From Oscillochloris sp. (GTDB lineage Bacteria > Chloroflexota > Chloroflexia > Chloroflexales > Chloroflexaceae), in NCBI GenBank assembly GCA_012032775.1, contig JAAUQO010000049.1, forward strand, positions 1 to 33,189: a stretch of DNA of 33,189 nt, in the 5' to 3' direction. Made by a program: the position numbers and the translations under genes. This document shows positions 1-9,691 of this stretch, piece after piece. Within the stretch, counting starts at the first letter, position 1; each line of letters opens with the position of its first letter. The notes beneath the pieces were generated by a model that did not search any database, was not told the DNA's origin, and worked only from the letters and a program-made list of their open reading frames with translations.

Positions 1-1601
1 ATTGTTCGTAACCGCTTCACATCCGTCGGTCGCTGAAGGTGGATCACCTAAAGGTCGCGGCTGCGAGGTACCGTTCGCAACCAGCACAACCGCGGCCGTA
101 AGGTTAAAACTCAGCGGGCCGAACGAAGCCGCACCGACGGCAAGGGGCGCGGCGGCGCTGCTCACCGTCAATGTTGTAACCTGAGCAATTTCGCCCAGAT
201 ACATCTGCATACGCGGACGCTGGCCCTCGGGTGGAGTAGAGAAATTGGCGTTGGCGAACTGCGATGACTGACCGGTGCTGCTATCTTGCGCCTCGGCGCG
301 TACGTCGTCGTTGCCAAGGCCCAGACCGCTATAGTTCGTCACCTGGAAGTTGCCGGCGGCCTCGTCGAAGCCGTTGTTGAACAGAATATCGTGGATGCGG
401 TTGGTGGCGTAGAACAGATTAACGATCGCCGCATCGCGATACGTTGCCGGCGCCTGGTTGAGATCGAGCGGCAGGTCGAAATCCAGCCCGGCGCCGCCGT
501 TGGGATTGTTGGCGTCGGGGTTGCCGTCGTTATCGGCATCGGCGTAGGCGTGCGTATTATTGCCGCGCGTCTCGCCATACTCCGGGCCGCTTGCGCCGTT
601 GGTATCGTGCCAGCCATAAGGCGAGGCAGTTGGATCGGCCGGATTCACCACCAGCGTGCGATCACCCTCATGCGGGCTTTCTTTCGGGAATTCATACACC
701 CGGTAGGAACTGCCGTCATCAACGCCGACGCTTTGTAGATCGCCATGGGCCGACCCATGGGCCACATGGGCGGCAGCGGCGGAATCCTCATTGTCGTGAT
801 CGACGCCATGATCGTGAACGCTGATCTGATCATCGCTATGGGCGCCATAGTTGATCTGGGAAAGAATCGCCCCGGTCTGCGCGTCAACACGTAGGAACAA
901 CCAGTCTTCGCCATTCAACAGATGAAGCGTCATCTCCCAGCTTAAGCGCAGATCGCCGGGCGCCACCGGCATATACACCAGGCGCACCGGAATATCGTCT
1001 TGCGAGATGCCGCCGTCGCTGAGCAGTTGATGGGCGTCGCTACCGCTTAAACTCGTAAGCGGCATAATCGCCTCGGTAACCGGCAGGCGCAGTTGGTCGG
1101 CGGCACGCTGGACAGCCTTAGGCGCCGGTATGCGCGGCAACACACTGTTGAGCGAGTCGTGCAGATGCGGCACCGCCAGACTGCCCATGTTCAGAATCCG
1201 GCCATCGGCGGCCACATTGATATTGATATCGCCGTTGAAAACACCGATGCCATGCGCACGTTGCCGGAAGTACAAATGGGTTAATCCATTGTTGGGACTG
1301 ACATAGCGATCCACCAGTGCAGATCGGCCAGATCCGCAGCGCTGAGGCCGAAATGATGGCGACTCCGATCGATAAAATCGCGGGCGATCGCCTCAGGATC
1401 CCCCGGAGCCGGATCGCTCAGGTACCCGCCGGAATGGATCAACATCTGCCCGCTGCGTAGATCCGGCTGCGCAGCACTGTTGGGCGCCGCTGCGGCCAGG
1501 GCGATAACTTGCGGCGTTACCGGCACAAGCGAGGCAAGCAACGCCGTGAGCAGGATGACGACGGCGAACATGCCGAGACGATGATGGGGCGCAGATCTCA
1601 T
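1..1601 (-). CDS. Secreted fungalysin-type (M36) metallopeptidase, 5' part, frameshifted, runs off left edge
   Basis: Fungalysins are secreted zinc metalloproteases made with an FTP propeptide. The ATG at 1601 follows an AGGAAG ribosome site and starts a signal peptide (hydrophobic core FAVVILLTALLASLV). That frame stops at 1281, but the FTP propeptide continues in the next frame from about 1320 (DRYVSPNNGLTHLYFRQ, then GVFNGDININVAADGRIL). The second frame stays open to base 1 and shows M36 features: LFLRVDAQTGAILSQINYGA, DADNDGNPD, YATNRIHDILFNNGFDEAAG and NANFSTPPEGQRPRMQMYL. One base missing near 1312-1330 (CTGCACTGG where CTGGCACTGG is expected) restores a continuous protein. The zinc-binding HEXXH region would lie beyond the window, so activity cannot be judged. 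The family call is firm. Whether the shift is real or a sequencing error is open. Confidence 0.85.
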
Positions 1602-1676
1602 AAGACTTCCTGTCTATTGCGTATGAACAACTCAGGGAATTGCAACCGGACCAATACTTGTGAGGAGTAGGACAAA

Positions 1677-1682
1677 TTATAG
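1677..1682 (-). promoter_or_regulatory. Possible -10 box for the M36 protease gene
   Basis: On the minus strand this is a perfect TATAAT, about 75 bases upstream of the ATG at 1601. No good -35 hexamer lies 16 to 18 bases further upstream, so this is only a candidate. Confidence 0.3.
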
Positions 1683-1713
1683 CGAACGGACATTACAGAC
1701 TTGTGGTTTGGAA

Positions 1714-1742
1714 TTGACCCGACATATCACAAATGTTACTAT
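1714..1742 (+). promoter_or_regulatory. Sigma-70-like promoter for the Fe-S oxidoreductase gene
   Basis: TTGACC (-35, 1714-1719) and TACTAT (-10, 1737-1742) are separated by exactly 17 bases. Transcription would start near 1749, leaving a leader of about 32 bases before the ATG at 1781. Five of six and four of six bases match the consensus. Confidence 0.5.
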
Positions 1743-1780
1743 GCAGCAATCCTCACAACACTAGAAAGGTGCAGTGTCGC

Positions 1781-3922
1781 ATGTCGGAGGAACAGATTGT
1801 CGCGATTCGCGAGATCTACTGGAACATCGACCCCACCATCGGCCAATTGTTCATCTACAGCCTCGTCATTGCAGCGACAATTGTTGCGACCTGGGGCATT
1901 TTGCGTGATATCGCCCGTTGGCGCCGCGGCAAACCCGAGGCGCGGATCAGCGCGATACCGAGCCGCATCGCCGAGGTACTGGTGCAGAGCTTCGGCCAGA
2001 AAAAGGTGCTGCGCGATCGCAAACCCGGCACCATGCATGCACTGATCTTCTTCGGCTTTCTGGCGCTTTTTATCGGCACCGATATTATCGCCGTCGAAGA
2101 GGACTTCACCGTGCCGATGATCGGCGAGCAGGCCGGGCGCATCCTGGTCGGCGGATTTTACCAGAGCTACGAACTCATCCTCGACACACTCGGCCTGGCC
2201 TTTGTGGCCGGCCTGATCTGGGCGGCCTGGCGGCGCTATCGCACGCGCCCCGATCGGCTCGATAACCGGCGCACCGACGCATGGGTGCTGGCGGTGCTGC
2301 TGTTTATCGGCATCGGCGGATTCTTGATCGAGGGTCTGCGGATCGCCAATCAGCAGATCGCCGGCGCAGTTGTGTACGAACAGGGTTGGGCCCGGCTTTC
2401 ATTTATCGGCTTCTCATTCGCGACGATCTTCCGCGCCATCGGCCTTGGCGACGGTAACCCGATCGCGCTCGGCATCCACCAGTTGCTCTGGTATACCCAC
2501 GCCGCCGCCACCTTCGCCTTTATCGGAACCTTGCCCTTAAGCAAATTCCGCCACATCCTCTACACACCACTCAACGCCTTCTTCCGTGATCTGACGCCGA
2601 AAGGCGCGCTCGATCCGATCCCGAATCTGGAGGCCGAGATCGAGCGCGCCGAGCCGCAACTCGGGATTGCGACCCTGGGCGATCTGACATGGAAGCGGCG
2701 CATGGATCTTGATGCATGTATGCGCTGCGGGCGCTGCCAGAGTGTCTGCCCGGCCCACGCCGCCGGCAGCGAACTTTCGCCCAAATATATCATCACCAAG
2801 CTCGCCGATCTGCAGCGCGGCGATCCGATCTTGTTCAAAGACGGCAGCGTCAAGCCGATCAACACCCTTGATCCGGGCGAGGTCGCAGACGCAACCAGCG
2901 AACAGTACCCGCTTTACGGCAACCTGTTCAGCGAAAACGAACTCTGGTCGTGTACCACATGTAACGCCTGCGTGCATGAATGCCCGGCGATGATCGAACA
3001 TGTGGACGACATTGTCGATCTGCGGCGCAATCTGACCATGATCGCCAGCGAGGTGCCGCAGGGCGTCAAGCGGGTGTTGGAGGGGATCGAGCGCGCCGGC
3101 AATCCCTGGCGCCTGCCGACTCGCGAGCGCAGCGCATGGGCCGATGGCCTTGATGTGCCGACCCTGGCCGAGAAAGAAGAAGTCGATGTGCTCTATTGGG
3201 TCGGCTGTGCGCCGAGCTACGACGAGCGCAGCAAGCGCACGGCCCGCGCGATGGTGCAGTTGATGCAGAAGGCCGGCCTCGACTTCGCGATTCTGGGCGA
3301 CGAAGAGACATGCACCGGCGATCCGGCCCGGCGCATGGGCGAAGAGCTACTCTATCAGGCCCAGGCCGAGCAAAATATCGAGACCATGAAGCAGTATCGC
3401 GTCAAGCGGGTGGTGACAACCTGCGCCCATTGCTTCAACACGATCAAAAATGAGTATCCGCAGTTCGGCGGCACGGCCGGCGTCGATTATCAGGTGATCC
3501 ACCATACCGAACTGCTGGCCGAACTGGTGGCCGAAGGTAAACTCACGCCGAGTACACGCGTCGATGAGAAAGTGGTCTACCACGATCCCTGCTACATCGG
3601 GCGCTACAACGATGTCTACGATCCGCCGCGCCGGCTGTTGCAAAGCATCCCCGGCATCGAACTGGTCGAGGCGCCGGAACGCAACCGCGAGCGGGCGATG
3701 TGTTGCGGCGGCGGCGGCGGCAATGTCTGGATGGAGGGTTGGGGTAAAGAAGGCATGAATGTGATCAGGCTGGAACAACTCACCAAAGAACAACCCGACA
3801 CCCTGGCGATGGGATGCCCTTTCTGTATGGTGATGTTCGAAGACGCTGCGAAGAATACCGGCCGCGACGAAACCCTGAAGCGGCGCGATGTTGCCGAGAT
3901 TCTGCTCGAGTCGCTCGGCTAG
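1781..3922 (+). CDS. Membrane-bound HdrD-like Fe-S oxidoreductase (EMO-like)
   Basis: A 713-residue fusion of a NarI-like membrane cytochrome domain (first ~270 residues, several hydrophobic helices; possible haem-ligand His in GTMHALIFFGF and in LGIHQLLWYTH) to an HdrD-like cytoplasmic part. Two 4Fe-4S motifs are visible: CMRCGRCQSVC at ~313-323 and CTTCNACVHEC at ~391-401. They are followed by two CCG modules: GC at ~476 with CAHC at ~548-551, and HDPC at ~604 with CCGGGGG at ~641 and CPFC at ~679-682. Family members of this layout pass electrons between an electron-transfer flavoprotein and menaquinone, so a role in fatty-acid oxidation is likely, but no etf gene is in view. The ATG at 1781 is preferred over an in-frame TTG at 1733 because GAAAGG lies 11 bases upstream. 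The stop codon lies within the left end of the 102-bp repeat. Confidence 0.88.
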   Translation: MSEEQIVAIREIYWNIDPTIGQLFIYSLVIAATIVATWGILRDIARWRRGKPEARISAIPSRIAEVLVQSFGQKKVLRDRKPGTMHALIFFGFLALFIGTDIIAVEEDFTVPMIGEQAGRILVGGFYQSYELILDTLGLAFVAGLIWAAWRRYRTRPDRLDNRRTDAWVLAVLLFIGIGGFLIEGLRIANQQIAGAVVYEQGWARLSFIGFSFATIFRAIGLGDGNPIALGIHQLLWYTHAAATFAFIGTLPLSKFRHILYTPLNAFFRDLTPKGALDPIPNLEAEIERAEPQLGIATLGDLTWKRRMDLDACMRCGRCQSVCPAHAAGSELSPKYIITKLADLQRGDPILFKDGSVKPINTLDPGEVADATSEQYPLYGNLFSENELWSCTTCNACVHECPAMIEHVDDIVDLRRNLTMIASEVPQGVKRVLEGIERAGNPWRLPTRERSAWADGLDVPTLAEKEEVDVLYWVGCAPSYDERSKRTARAMVQLMQKAGLDFAILGDEETCTGDPARRMGEELLYQAQAEQNIETMKQYRVKRVVTTCAHCFNTIKNEYPQFGGTAGVDYQVIHHTELLAELVAEGKLTPSTRVDEKVVYHDPCYIGRYNDVYDPPRRLLQSIPGIELVEAPERNRERAMCCGGGGGNVWMEGWGKEGMNVIRLEQLTKEQPDTLAMGCPFCMVMFEDAAKNTGRDETLKRRDVAEILLESLG

Positions 3923-4016
3923 TACGCTCAAGCGTACGTACGTCTACGGCGCACATCGCACTGTGACGGCCTCAAGGCCGTTACAAACCCGCGACGGACG
4001 TAGGCCGACCTGTACT
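3915..4016. repeat. 102-bp structured dispersed repeat, copy 1
   Basis: This stretch is 98 of 102 bases identical to 16442-16543, in the same orientation. The ends are inverted (CTAGTAC at 3919-3925, GTACTAG at 4012-4018). A second inner pair (TACGTACGT near the left, ACGGACGTA near the right) can pair at 8 of 9 positions. The centre forms a six-base-pair hairpin, ACGGCC-tcaa-GGCCGT. The four differences fall in the hairpin loop and the unpaired segment after it. It could be a MITE-like element or a structured RNA or terminator. It contains no coding sequence. Confidence 0.85.
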
Positions 4017-4027
4017 AGTCGAACAGG

Positions 4028-4059
4028 ATGCCGCTGAAGCTGCACAGCTTCGGCGGCAT
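4028..4059. terminator. Hairpin, possible terminator downstream of the Fe-S oxidoreductase gene
   Basis: ATGCCGCTGAAGCT pairs with AGCTTCGGCGGCAT (14 positions, one of them G-U) around a four-base loop. There is no clear run of T, so factor-independent termination is uncertain. The rest of 3923-4251 holds the 102-bp repeat and the GCATCAGGC-type repeat. No gene is visible there. Confidence 0.45.
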
Positions 4060-4132
4060 TATAGCAGGGAGCACAACGCTTGAGCCTGATCGCGGAGCGC
4101 ATGCCTGATTGACGAGCCGCGCGGTAGCGCAT

Positions 4133-4158
4133 TCAGGCATCACGCATCAGGCATCTTG
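4133..4158. repeat. Short TCAGGCATCACGCA-type intergenic repeat
   Basis: Two TCAGGCATC units in close tandem, ending in TCAGGCATCTTG. The same ending recurs at 31484-31495, again just upstream of a response regulator gene. A related three-unit array lies at 18175-18220. Upstream, ATGCCTGATT near 4101 can pair with the first unit to make a hairpin. Confidence 0.6.
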
Positions 4159-4251
4159 CTAGAAAAAGGACGGAAGTACTACCTATCATCGTAGAGACTT
4201 CGGGTGTATAATAAAGGTCGGTGTTTTCTCATTGATTCAGCCGTTGTTCCT

Positions 4252-4698
4252 ATGCGATCTTATCTTGCCTGCCCGAGTATCAATCCCAACGACTCCTTTG
4301 AACGACAATCGCTTGATCAACCGGAGCGTGGTCGTATTTTACTGGTTGAGGATGATCAAGCGGTGCGCGGCCTGGTCGGTCGATTCCTATGCCATAAAGG
4401 CTATCAGGTGACCGAAGCGCAGAACGGACTACATGCCCTTGAGATCATCGCCGAAACAAACCTCGCATTCCAGCTTGTGTTGACCGATGTCATGATGCCG
4501 GGAATGGGCGGCGTCGATCTGGTAAATCACCTCCGGGCGCATAGTATCCGCTGCGCCGTGATCTTTATGACCGGCTATTATGATATCGAGCTACCACTGA
4601 ATCAAGAAAGCATGGTGTTGCACAAGCCATTCAAGCTCCAGACACTGCTTGAACTGGTGCATCGCGCAATCGACTCCGACCAGGCCATAACCGCATGA
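4252..4698 (+). CDS. Single-domain response regulator (CheY-like receiver)
   Basis: The receiver domain spans roughly residues 27-143 of 148: acidic pocket LLVEDDQ, phospho-acceptor Asp79 in LTDVMMPGMGG, the switch threonine in IFMTGYY, and the conserved Lys in HKPF. There is no output domain, so it would act by phosphorelay or protein contact. No kinase gene is adjacent on its own; the nearest is the hybrid kinase at 7190. An in-frame GTG at 4204 would add 16 residues, but it overlaps a perfect TATAAT (4207-4212). If that is a -10 box, the ATG at 4252 is the start. Neither start has a clear ribosome site, so the N-terminus is uncertain. Confidence 0.85.
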   Translation: MRSYLACPSINPNDSFERQSLDQPERGRILLVEDDQAVRGLVGRFLCHKGYQVTEAQNGLHALEIIAETNLAFQLVLTDVMMPGMGGVDLVNHLRAHSIRCAVIFMTGYYDIELPLNQESMVLHKPFKLQTLLELVHRAIDSDQAITA

Positions 4699-4947
4699 TC
4701 AATGCAGAATGCCAAACCTGCCATGCGAACCTCGCTATGCGAATCCTTGGGGACAGAGCGGCAGGGCTTGTGACTCGCGCGCAGGGTATGCCGTGCTAGT
4801 GTTGTCGTGCGCCTGAGCCTGTCTTTCCTGCCTTTGCTTCGTTCCCCGCTCCTCACCCATGTTCTTCCCCTGCATATCTTCTGGTACTATACCTGCGGTG
4901 GTGTCTGACGCCGATTGATCATCACTCACCGGGATAATAAACGCCTT

Positions 4948-7017
4948 ATGTCAATGAATAACCGGCCACGAGCCATGCTGCTTGTGCCGTTGCTGTTGTT
5001 GGTGCTGGCCTTGATTCCGCGCTTGCTGGTGCTGGATTGGGGCTTGCCGTATGTTGAGCACTCCGACGAGCCGAACTACATTGAGACCGTAGTCGATATG
5101 GTGCAGGCCGGCGATCCAAATCCGCGCTTTTACCGTCACCCGACACTTGTTTTTTACCTGCTGACTATTGCAACTCGTGCATACGGTTGGTGGCAGATTC
5201 AGACCGGCGCCCTCGCATCATTTGCCGAGCTGCCGAATAAAACCTACGGTTTCACCGTGGATGTGGGCCTGTATGTCTGGAATCGCGGGTTGATTGCCAT
5301 ACTTGGCGCCCTGACGGTGGTGCTGGTATACATGTTGGGGCGTCGTATGTTCGATCTGCGCACCGCCCTGCTGGCAGCAGCGCTGATCGGTGTTTCACGA
5401 TTTCATGTTGAGCATAGCTACTATATTGCAACCAGTGGCCCAACAGCGCTGACAGCCACGCTTTTTCTGCTTTGCGCCTGGAATGTAGCGCGCACGGGCC
5501 GCTGGCGCGATTACCTGGCTGCCGGTGCGGCAACCGGCCTGGCCGCAGCCACCAAATACAATGCCGGTATCATCGGCCTGGCGCTCGGCATCGCCGCGCT
5601 CTTGTACGCCTGGGGTCGTTGGGGCGAGTTCTTACGGCTGCATGTACTCAGGCTGGTGGCCGCCGCCGCAACGGCCTTGTTGGTGTTTGGGATTGTGATG
5701 CCCTACGCAGTACTCGATTGGCGAAATTTCATCGCCGATGTGACGGGCCAATCGGGATTTTATGAGCTTGGCGGCGGCAATTTTGAGGGGCCATGGAATT
5801 TCGCCGGCTATGCTCAATTCTTTTTCGAGCGCGGCCTGGCCTGGAGCGGTGTGTTGCTTGTTCTGGTAGGCACTCCGTTGCTACTGCACAAGAAGGCCCG
5901 GCCAACCATCCTGCTTGTGGCGGTGATTGCGATCGAACTGGCATTACTGTTGTCGTACACCACCAATTTCGTACGCAATCTGCTGATTATCTACCCGGCA
6001 GTCGTGCTGCTTGCGGCCGCGTCGGCGGTAGCGCTGGCCGATTGGATCGGCACATGGCTCGGACGCAGGGTTGGTATTGATGGGCCGCAAACCATCGATA
6101 TCCGCACCAGCGCACCGCAACCACCGGCGCCGAATCAGATCCGCCTTGCCCACGGGAGCAGCCGGCTGATACTCGCAATACTTACTCTTGCCCTTCTGTT
6201 CCCGCAATTCGAGGCCACGATCTGGCTGTTGCGCTACTGGAACAACCCGCATACCCTGGTGCTGGCCGCCGAGACATTGCGGGCGCAGCCGCGCGGCATG
6301 TTGGCCGCCGTCGAGAGCAATCCGGTTCAATGGGCCGGCGACCCGGCGGTTCAACCGTTGCGCTGGCTGGGCAGTTACGATGCCGATTGGTATCGGGCGC
6401 GCGGGTATCGCTACCTGCTGCTCAATAGCGAGCGTTACGGGCTTGAAGATCAAGCGAACTATCGCCGTCTGCTCGAAAGCGGGCAGATCCTCATGACAAT
6501 GCCCGACCGCGACAGCGGCGCGATGCCGGGGCCGGGCGGCGCTGTGCTGGATCTGGGCGCACACCCCGACATGATCCCGTTTGTGCGGCGCCAGGCCGTA
6601 TTCGGCGATGTGGCCGAGTTGCTGGGCTACGAACTGCGCCCCGGCGATCTGCGCGAACGCATCACCCCGCTTGAGGGCGCCGATGAACGCACATTGAGCG
6701 CCGGCCAACCTTTACAGATCAACCTTTACTGGCGGGCGCTCAACACCGCGCCGATCGATTACACACTGTTTGTCCACCTGTATAATGCCGCCGACGAGCG
6801 GGTGGCCCAACGCGATCTGCCGCTGCGCTACAGCGACTATCCAACCTCGGGTTGGGTGCCGGGCGAGTTCGTGATCGACCGGGCCGATATGCCGCTGCCG
6901 GCACTAGCGCCCGGCGACTATCAACTCAGGATCGGCCTCTACAATGCCGCCGACGGCACAGCATTGCCGGCAGCCGGCGGCGCTCCGGTTGTGCTGGCCA
7001 CGATCACAATCCGTTAA
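4948..7017 (+). CDS. GT39-family (PMT/ArnT-like) integral membrane glycosyltransferase
   Basis: A 689-residue polytopic membrane protein. The first membrane helix is residues ~10-30, followed by an extracytoplasmic loop carrying HSDEPNYIE. Asp40-Glu41 matches the acidic motif used for catalysis in lipid-phosphate-sugar glycosyltransferases of this superfamily. About eight to ten further hydrophobic segments follow up to residue ~420. The C-terminal ~270 residues are soluble. Their last part, with LQINLYWRALNTAPIDYTLF and PGDYQLRIGLYN, is a beta-sandwich often found on Chloroflexi members. It probably moves a sugar from a polyprenyl-phosphate donor onto an envelope acceptor; the substrate cannot be told. 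The ATG at 4948 is chosen over a TTG at 4915; an ATG at 4954 is also possible. The upstream gap 4699-4947 holds no visible gene. Confidence 0.85.
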   Translation: MSMNNRPRAMLLVPLLLLVLALIPRLLVLDWGLPYVEHSDEPNYIETVVDMVQAGDPNPRFYRHPTLVFYLLTIATRAYGWWQIQTGALASFAELPNKTYGFTVDVGLYVWNRGLIAILGALTVVLVYMLGRRMFDLRTALLAAALIGVSRFHVEHSYYIATSGPTALTATLFLLCAWNVARTGRWRDYLAAGAATGLAAATKYNAGIIGLALGIAALLYAWGRWGEFLRLHVLRLVAAAATALLVFGIVMPYAVLDWRNFIADVTGQSGFYELGGGNFEGPWNFAGYAQFFFERGLAWSGVLLVLVGTPLLLHKKARPTILLVAVIAIELALLLSYTTNFVRNLLIIYPAVVLLAAASAVALADWIGTWLGRRVGIDGPQTIDIRTSAPQPPAPNQIRLAHGSSRLILAILTLALLFPQFEATIWLLRYWNNPHTLVLAAETLRAQPRGMLAAVESNPVQWAGDPAVQPLRWLGSYDADWYRARGYRYLLLNSERYGLEDQANYRRLLESGQILMTMPDRDSGAMPGPGGAVLDLGAHPDMIPFVRRQAVFGDVAELLGYELRPGDLRERITPLEGADERTLSAGQPLQINLYWRALNTAPIDYTLFVHLYNAADERVAQRDLPLRYSDYPTSGWVPGEFVIDRADMPLPALAPGDYQLRIGLYNAADGTALPAAGGAPVVLATITIR

Positions 7018-7048
7018 GAAAATCGAGCGCGCGGTTTCAGATTGGGGA

Positions 7049-7076
7049 TTGGAGAAACGCGATTTTCATGTACAAT
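7049..7076 (+). promoter_or_regulatory. Possible promoter for the hybrid kinase gene
   Basis: TACAAT at 7071-7076 is a good -10 box. TTGGAG at 7049-7054 is a weak -35, with a 16-base spacer. It lies in the gap after the GT39 gene, about 110 bases before the kinase start. Confidence 0.35.
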
Positions 7077-7189
7077 AACGACACTTGAGATTTCAGTAAT
7101 CCCAACAAGCGATCACTTTCGATAGTCCTTGCATATTGGCGGGATGCACGTCGCAGCCTCGGCGGCGACAGCAACCCCTGAGGCCCGCA

Positions 7190-9493
7190 ATGGAAGCCAG
7201 ATCCGCCGATTCAGCCCTTCTTTTCCAGGCCGTGATCGATGGCGCTCCGAGCGCAATTGTGGTGGTTGATCTTGCCGGCCATGTCATGATCTGGAATCAA
7301 GAGGCCGAGCGCCTCTTCGGTTGGACGGCGCAGGAGTGCATCGGCAACGTGCCGCCGAATATACCGCCGGGCCAGGAACTCGCATTTGCCGAACTGCTGC
7401 ACCAGGGCGCACAAAACTCCACAAGCACCAATGTCGAGCGCCTGCGTAAAGACGGCACCCGGTTGCAACTGCGCCTGGCAACGGCGCCGCTCCGCAACGC
7501 CGACGGACGAATTATCGGCGTGATTGGGATGCACAACGATATTACATTGGAGTTGCAAGTCGCAGCAGATCTCAACCGGCAACAACAGTTGTTGAAAACC
7601 ATTGTTGACCATATTCCGGTGATGATCGCCTTCTTCGGTCTCGATAGTCGGTTCGAATTCGTCAACCGCGAATGGGAACGGATTCTCGGTTGGGATATCG
7701 AGATGATGAACAGGCATCCCGACATTATGAGCGTGTTTTACCCCGAACCGGAATATCGCCAAGCAGCCCTGGAGTACATGTTGGCCGCCAAGCCCGGCTG
7801 GCGCGAATTTCGCACTGTTGCCCGCAACGGCGAGCAGATCTATGCCGCCTGGGCGAATGTTCGCTTTGCCGACGGCAGCGGCATCGGCTTCGGCCAGGAT
7901 CTGACGGCGCTCAAACACCAGACCGATGAACTAGAGCAGCAAGTGGCCCTGATGCACCTGCTGTTGGAGAGTATTCCTTTCGGCTATATCTACCTGGAGG
8001 CGCCGACGGGACGGGTGCTGCACTACAATCAGCAAGCCGAACGCCTGCTTGGCCACCCTATCATTAATGCATCCGAAACCGATCCAACCAACGGGTATGG
8101 CGCATATCACCTCGACGGTCGTCCCTATACGCCGGAAGATTACCCGGCCTTTCAGGTTTTGCAGCATGCAGCGCCGGTACTGGATCTTGAGACGCGCTAC
8201 TTACGTGGCGACGACCGCTGGATCACGTTGCGCAACTCCTCGATTCCGGTTCGTAACAGCGCAGGTGCGATGATCGGGGTGATCAATCTCTTCGAGGATA
8301 TCAGCGAGCGCACGGCGTTGGAGGCCCGGCTGCAACAGGCCCAGAAGATGGAGTCGATCGGCAGGCTCGCCGGCGGCATCGCCCACGATTTCAACAACCT
8401 TCTGGTGCCGATCATCGGCTACATCGAGCTGAGTATGATCGATCTCGATCCGGAGAACAAGCTGTACAGCGATCTGCAACAGGTGCGCCGAGCGGCCGAA
8501 CAGGCGACCGATCTCACCCGGCAGATTCTCGCCTTCAGCCGCCAACAAATGCTGGAAATGCGAACATTCGATCTTAACAGCATTGTCCGCGATTTCGAGA
8601 AGATGATCCGTCGCTTGATCGGCGAAGATGTGGCGCTACGCACAAGTTTTGATCACGAGTCGGCCCCGATCCTGGCCGACAAAGGCCAGATTGAACAGGT
8701 ATTGCTGAATCTGGTCGTTAATAGCCGCGACGCCATGCCGAGCGGCGGAACTCTTACGATCGCGACGGCCAATGTGTACCTCGATCAGGCCTATGTCACG
8801 ATGTACGCCGAGGGCATAGAAGCCGGTCACTATATGATGCTCGCCGTCAGCGATACCGGCCAGGGGATGGATGCCGCAACGCGCAAGCTGATCTTCGAGC
8901 CCTTCTTCACCACCAAGGCCCGCGGCAAAGGCACCGGCCTGGGTTTATCGACCGTCTTCGGGATTATCAAACAGCATAAAGGCCATATCTCGGTTTATAG
9001 CGAGCCGAATCGCGGCACCACATTCAAGATCTACTTACCCCAGAGCGGTGATACGCCTCACCTTTCCGGCGCGAGCCCCGCCGAAAGCGCAGCACTTTAT
9101 GGCAGCGAGACGATCCTGGTGGTGGAAGATGAACCAATGGTCTGTCAACTTATCTGCGAGACGCTACGTACCTATGGGTATCGCTTGATCGAGGCGCAGG
9201 GCGCCGGCGAAGGCTTACGACAGGCGGTAGGGTGGACCGAGCCGATCCACCTGTTGCTGACCGACGTGGTTATGCCGGAGATGGACGGCATGGCGCTGTA
9301 TCATCATCTGCTGACAATGCAACCCCAACTGCGCGTCCTTTATATGTCGGGCTACACCAACGATGTGATCGTGAATCACGGGATTCTTAATCCCGGCGTG
9401 GCATTCTTGCCCAAGCCCTTTGCAATTCGCGATCTGGCGCAAAAAGTACGCCAGGTTCTCGATCGTCCCGCCAATTCCTCAACACAGCATTAA
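7190..9493 (+). CDS. Three-PAS hybrid histidine kinase with C-terminal receiver
   Basis: A 767-residue cytoplasmic kinase with no membrane helix. PAS 1 is ~10-125 (IVVVDLAGHVMIWNQEAERL), PAS 2 ~135-250 (FFGLDSRFEFVNREWERILG) and PAS 3 ~258-380, each followed by a PAC-like stretch such as GVIGMHNDIT or GVINLFEDIS. The HisKA box has His399 in GGIAHDFNNLL. The ATPase domain shows NLVVNSRDAMP (N box), SDTGQGM (G1), FEPFFTTK (F box) and GTGLGLS (G2). The receiver near the C-terminus has Asp692 in LLTDVVMPEMDG and the Lys in PKPF. The signal sensed is unknown. Phosphate could pass within the protein or to another receiver such as the one at 4252. The ATG at 7190 is preded by GAGG; a TTG at 7136 would add 18 residues. 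Confidence 0.9.
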   Translation: MEARSADSALLFQAVIDGAPSAIVVVDLAGHVMIWNQEAERLFGWTAQECIGNVPPNIPPGQELAFAELLHQGAQNSTSTNVERLRKDGTRLQLRLATAPLRNADGRIIGVIGMHNDITLELQVAADLNRQQQLLKTIVDHIPVMIAFFGLDSRFEFVNREWERILGWDIEMMNRHPDIMSVFYPEPEYRQAALEYMLAAKPGWREFRTVARNGEQIYAAWANVRFADGSGIGFGQDLTALKHQTDELEQQVALMHLLLESIPFGYIYLEAPTGRVLHYNQQAERLLGHPIINASETDPTNGYGAYHLDGRPYTPEDYPAFQVLQHAAPVLDLETRYLRGDDRWITLRNSSIPVRNSAGAMIGVINLFEDISERTALEARLQQAQKMESIGRLAGGIAHDFNNLLVPIIGYIELSMIDLDPENKLYSDLQQVRRAAEQATDLTRQILAFSRQQMLEMRTFDLNSIVRDFEKMIRRLIGEDVALRTSFDHESAPILADKGQIEQVLLNLVVNSRDAMPSGGTLTIATANVYLDQAYVTMYAEGIEAGHYMMLAVSDTGQGMDAATRKLIFEPFFTTKARGKGTGLGLSTVFGIIKQHKGHISVYSEPNRGTTFKIYLPQSGDTPHLSGASPAESAALYGSETILVVEDEPMVCQLICETLRTYGYRLIEAQGAGEGLRQAVGWTEPIHLLLTDVVMPEMDGMALYHHLLTMQPQLRVLYMSGYTNDVIVNHGILNPGVAFLPKPFAIRDLAQKVRQVLDRPANSSTQH

Positions 9494-9651
9494 GAATCCT
9501 GCCTCACAGATCGGCGTTACGCGAGCGCAGCGGCGGGCCGCTCGTGTAATGGGTTGATCTGCATCCGACACGGCTGATTCTCCACGTTGGCTGGCGCAAC
9601 TCTCCATTGGTTCTCCATAATCGGGCGTTACAGTAAGGATGTAACAAGAAC

Positions 9652-9672
9652 CCGTTCGGAACAGCCGAACGG
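9652..9672 (+). promoter_or_regulatory. Leader hairpin before the YckD-like gene
   Basis: CCGTTCGG pairs perfectly with CCGAACGG around a five-base loop. The hairpin ends six bases before the GATGGAG ribosome site, so it may influence translation or mRNA stability. Nothing else is obvious in the 9494-9691 gap. Confidence 0.4.
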
Positions 9673-9691
9673 CTGACGATGGAGTATCACC

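Noticed and set aside
4204-4251. GTG start for the receiver protein at 4204
   Set aside because: It overlaps a TATAAT box and adds residues outside the receiver fold. Kept only as an alternative because the -35 box is poor.
5944-6708. A 254-codon minus-strand frame inside the GT39 gene
   Set aside because: It is a shadow of the conserved plus-strand frame, with low-complexity translation.
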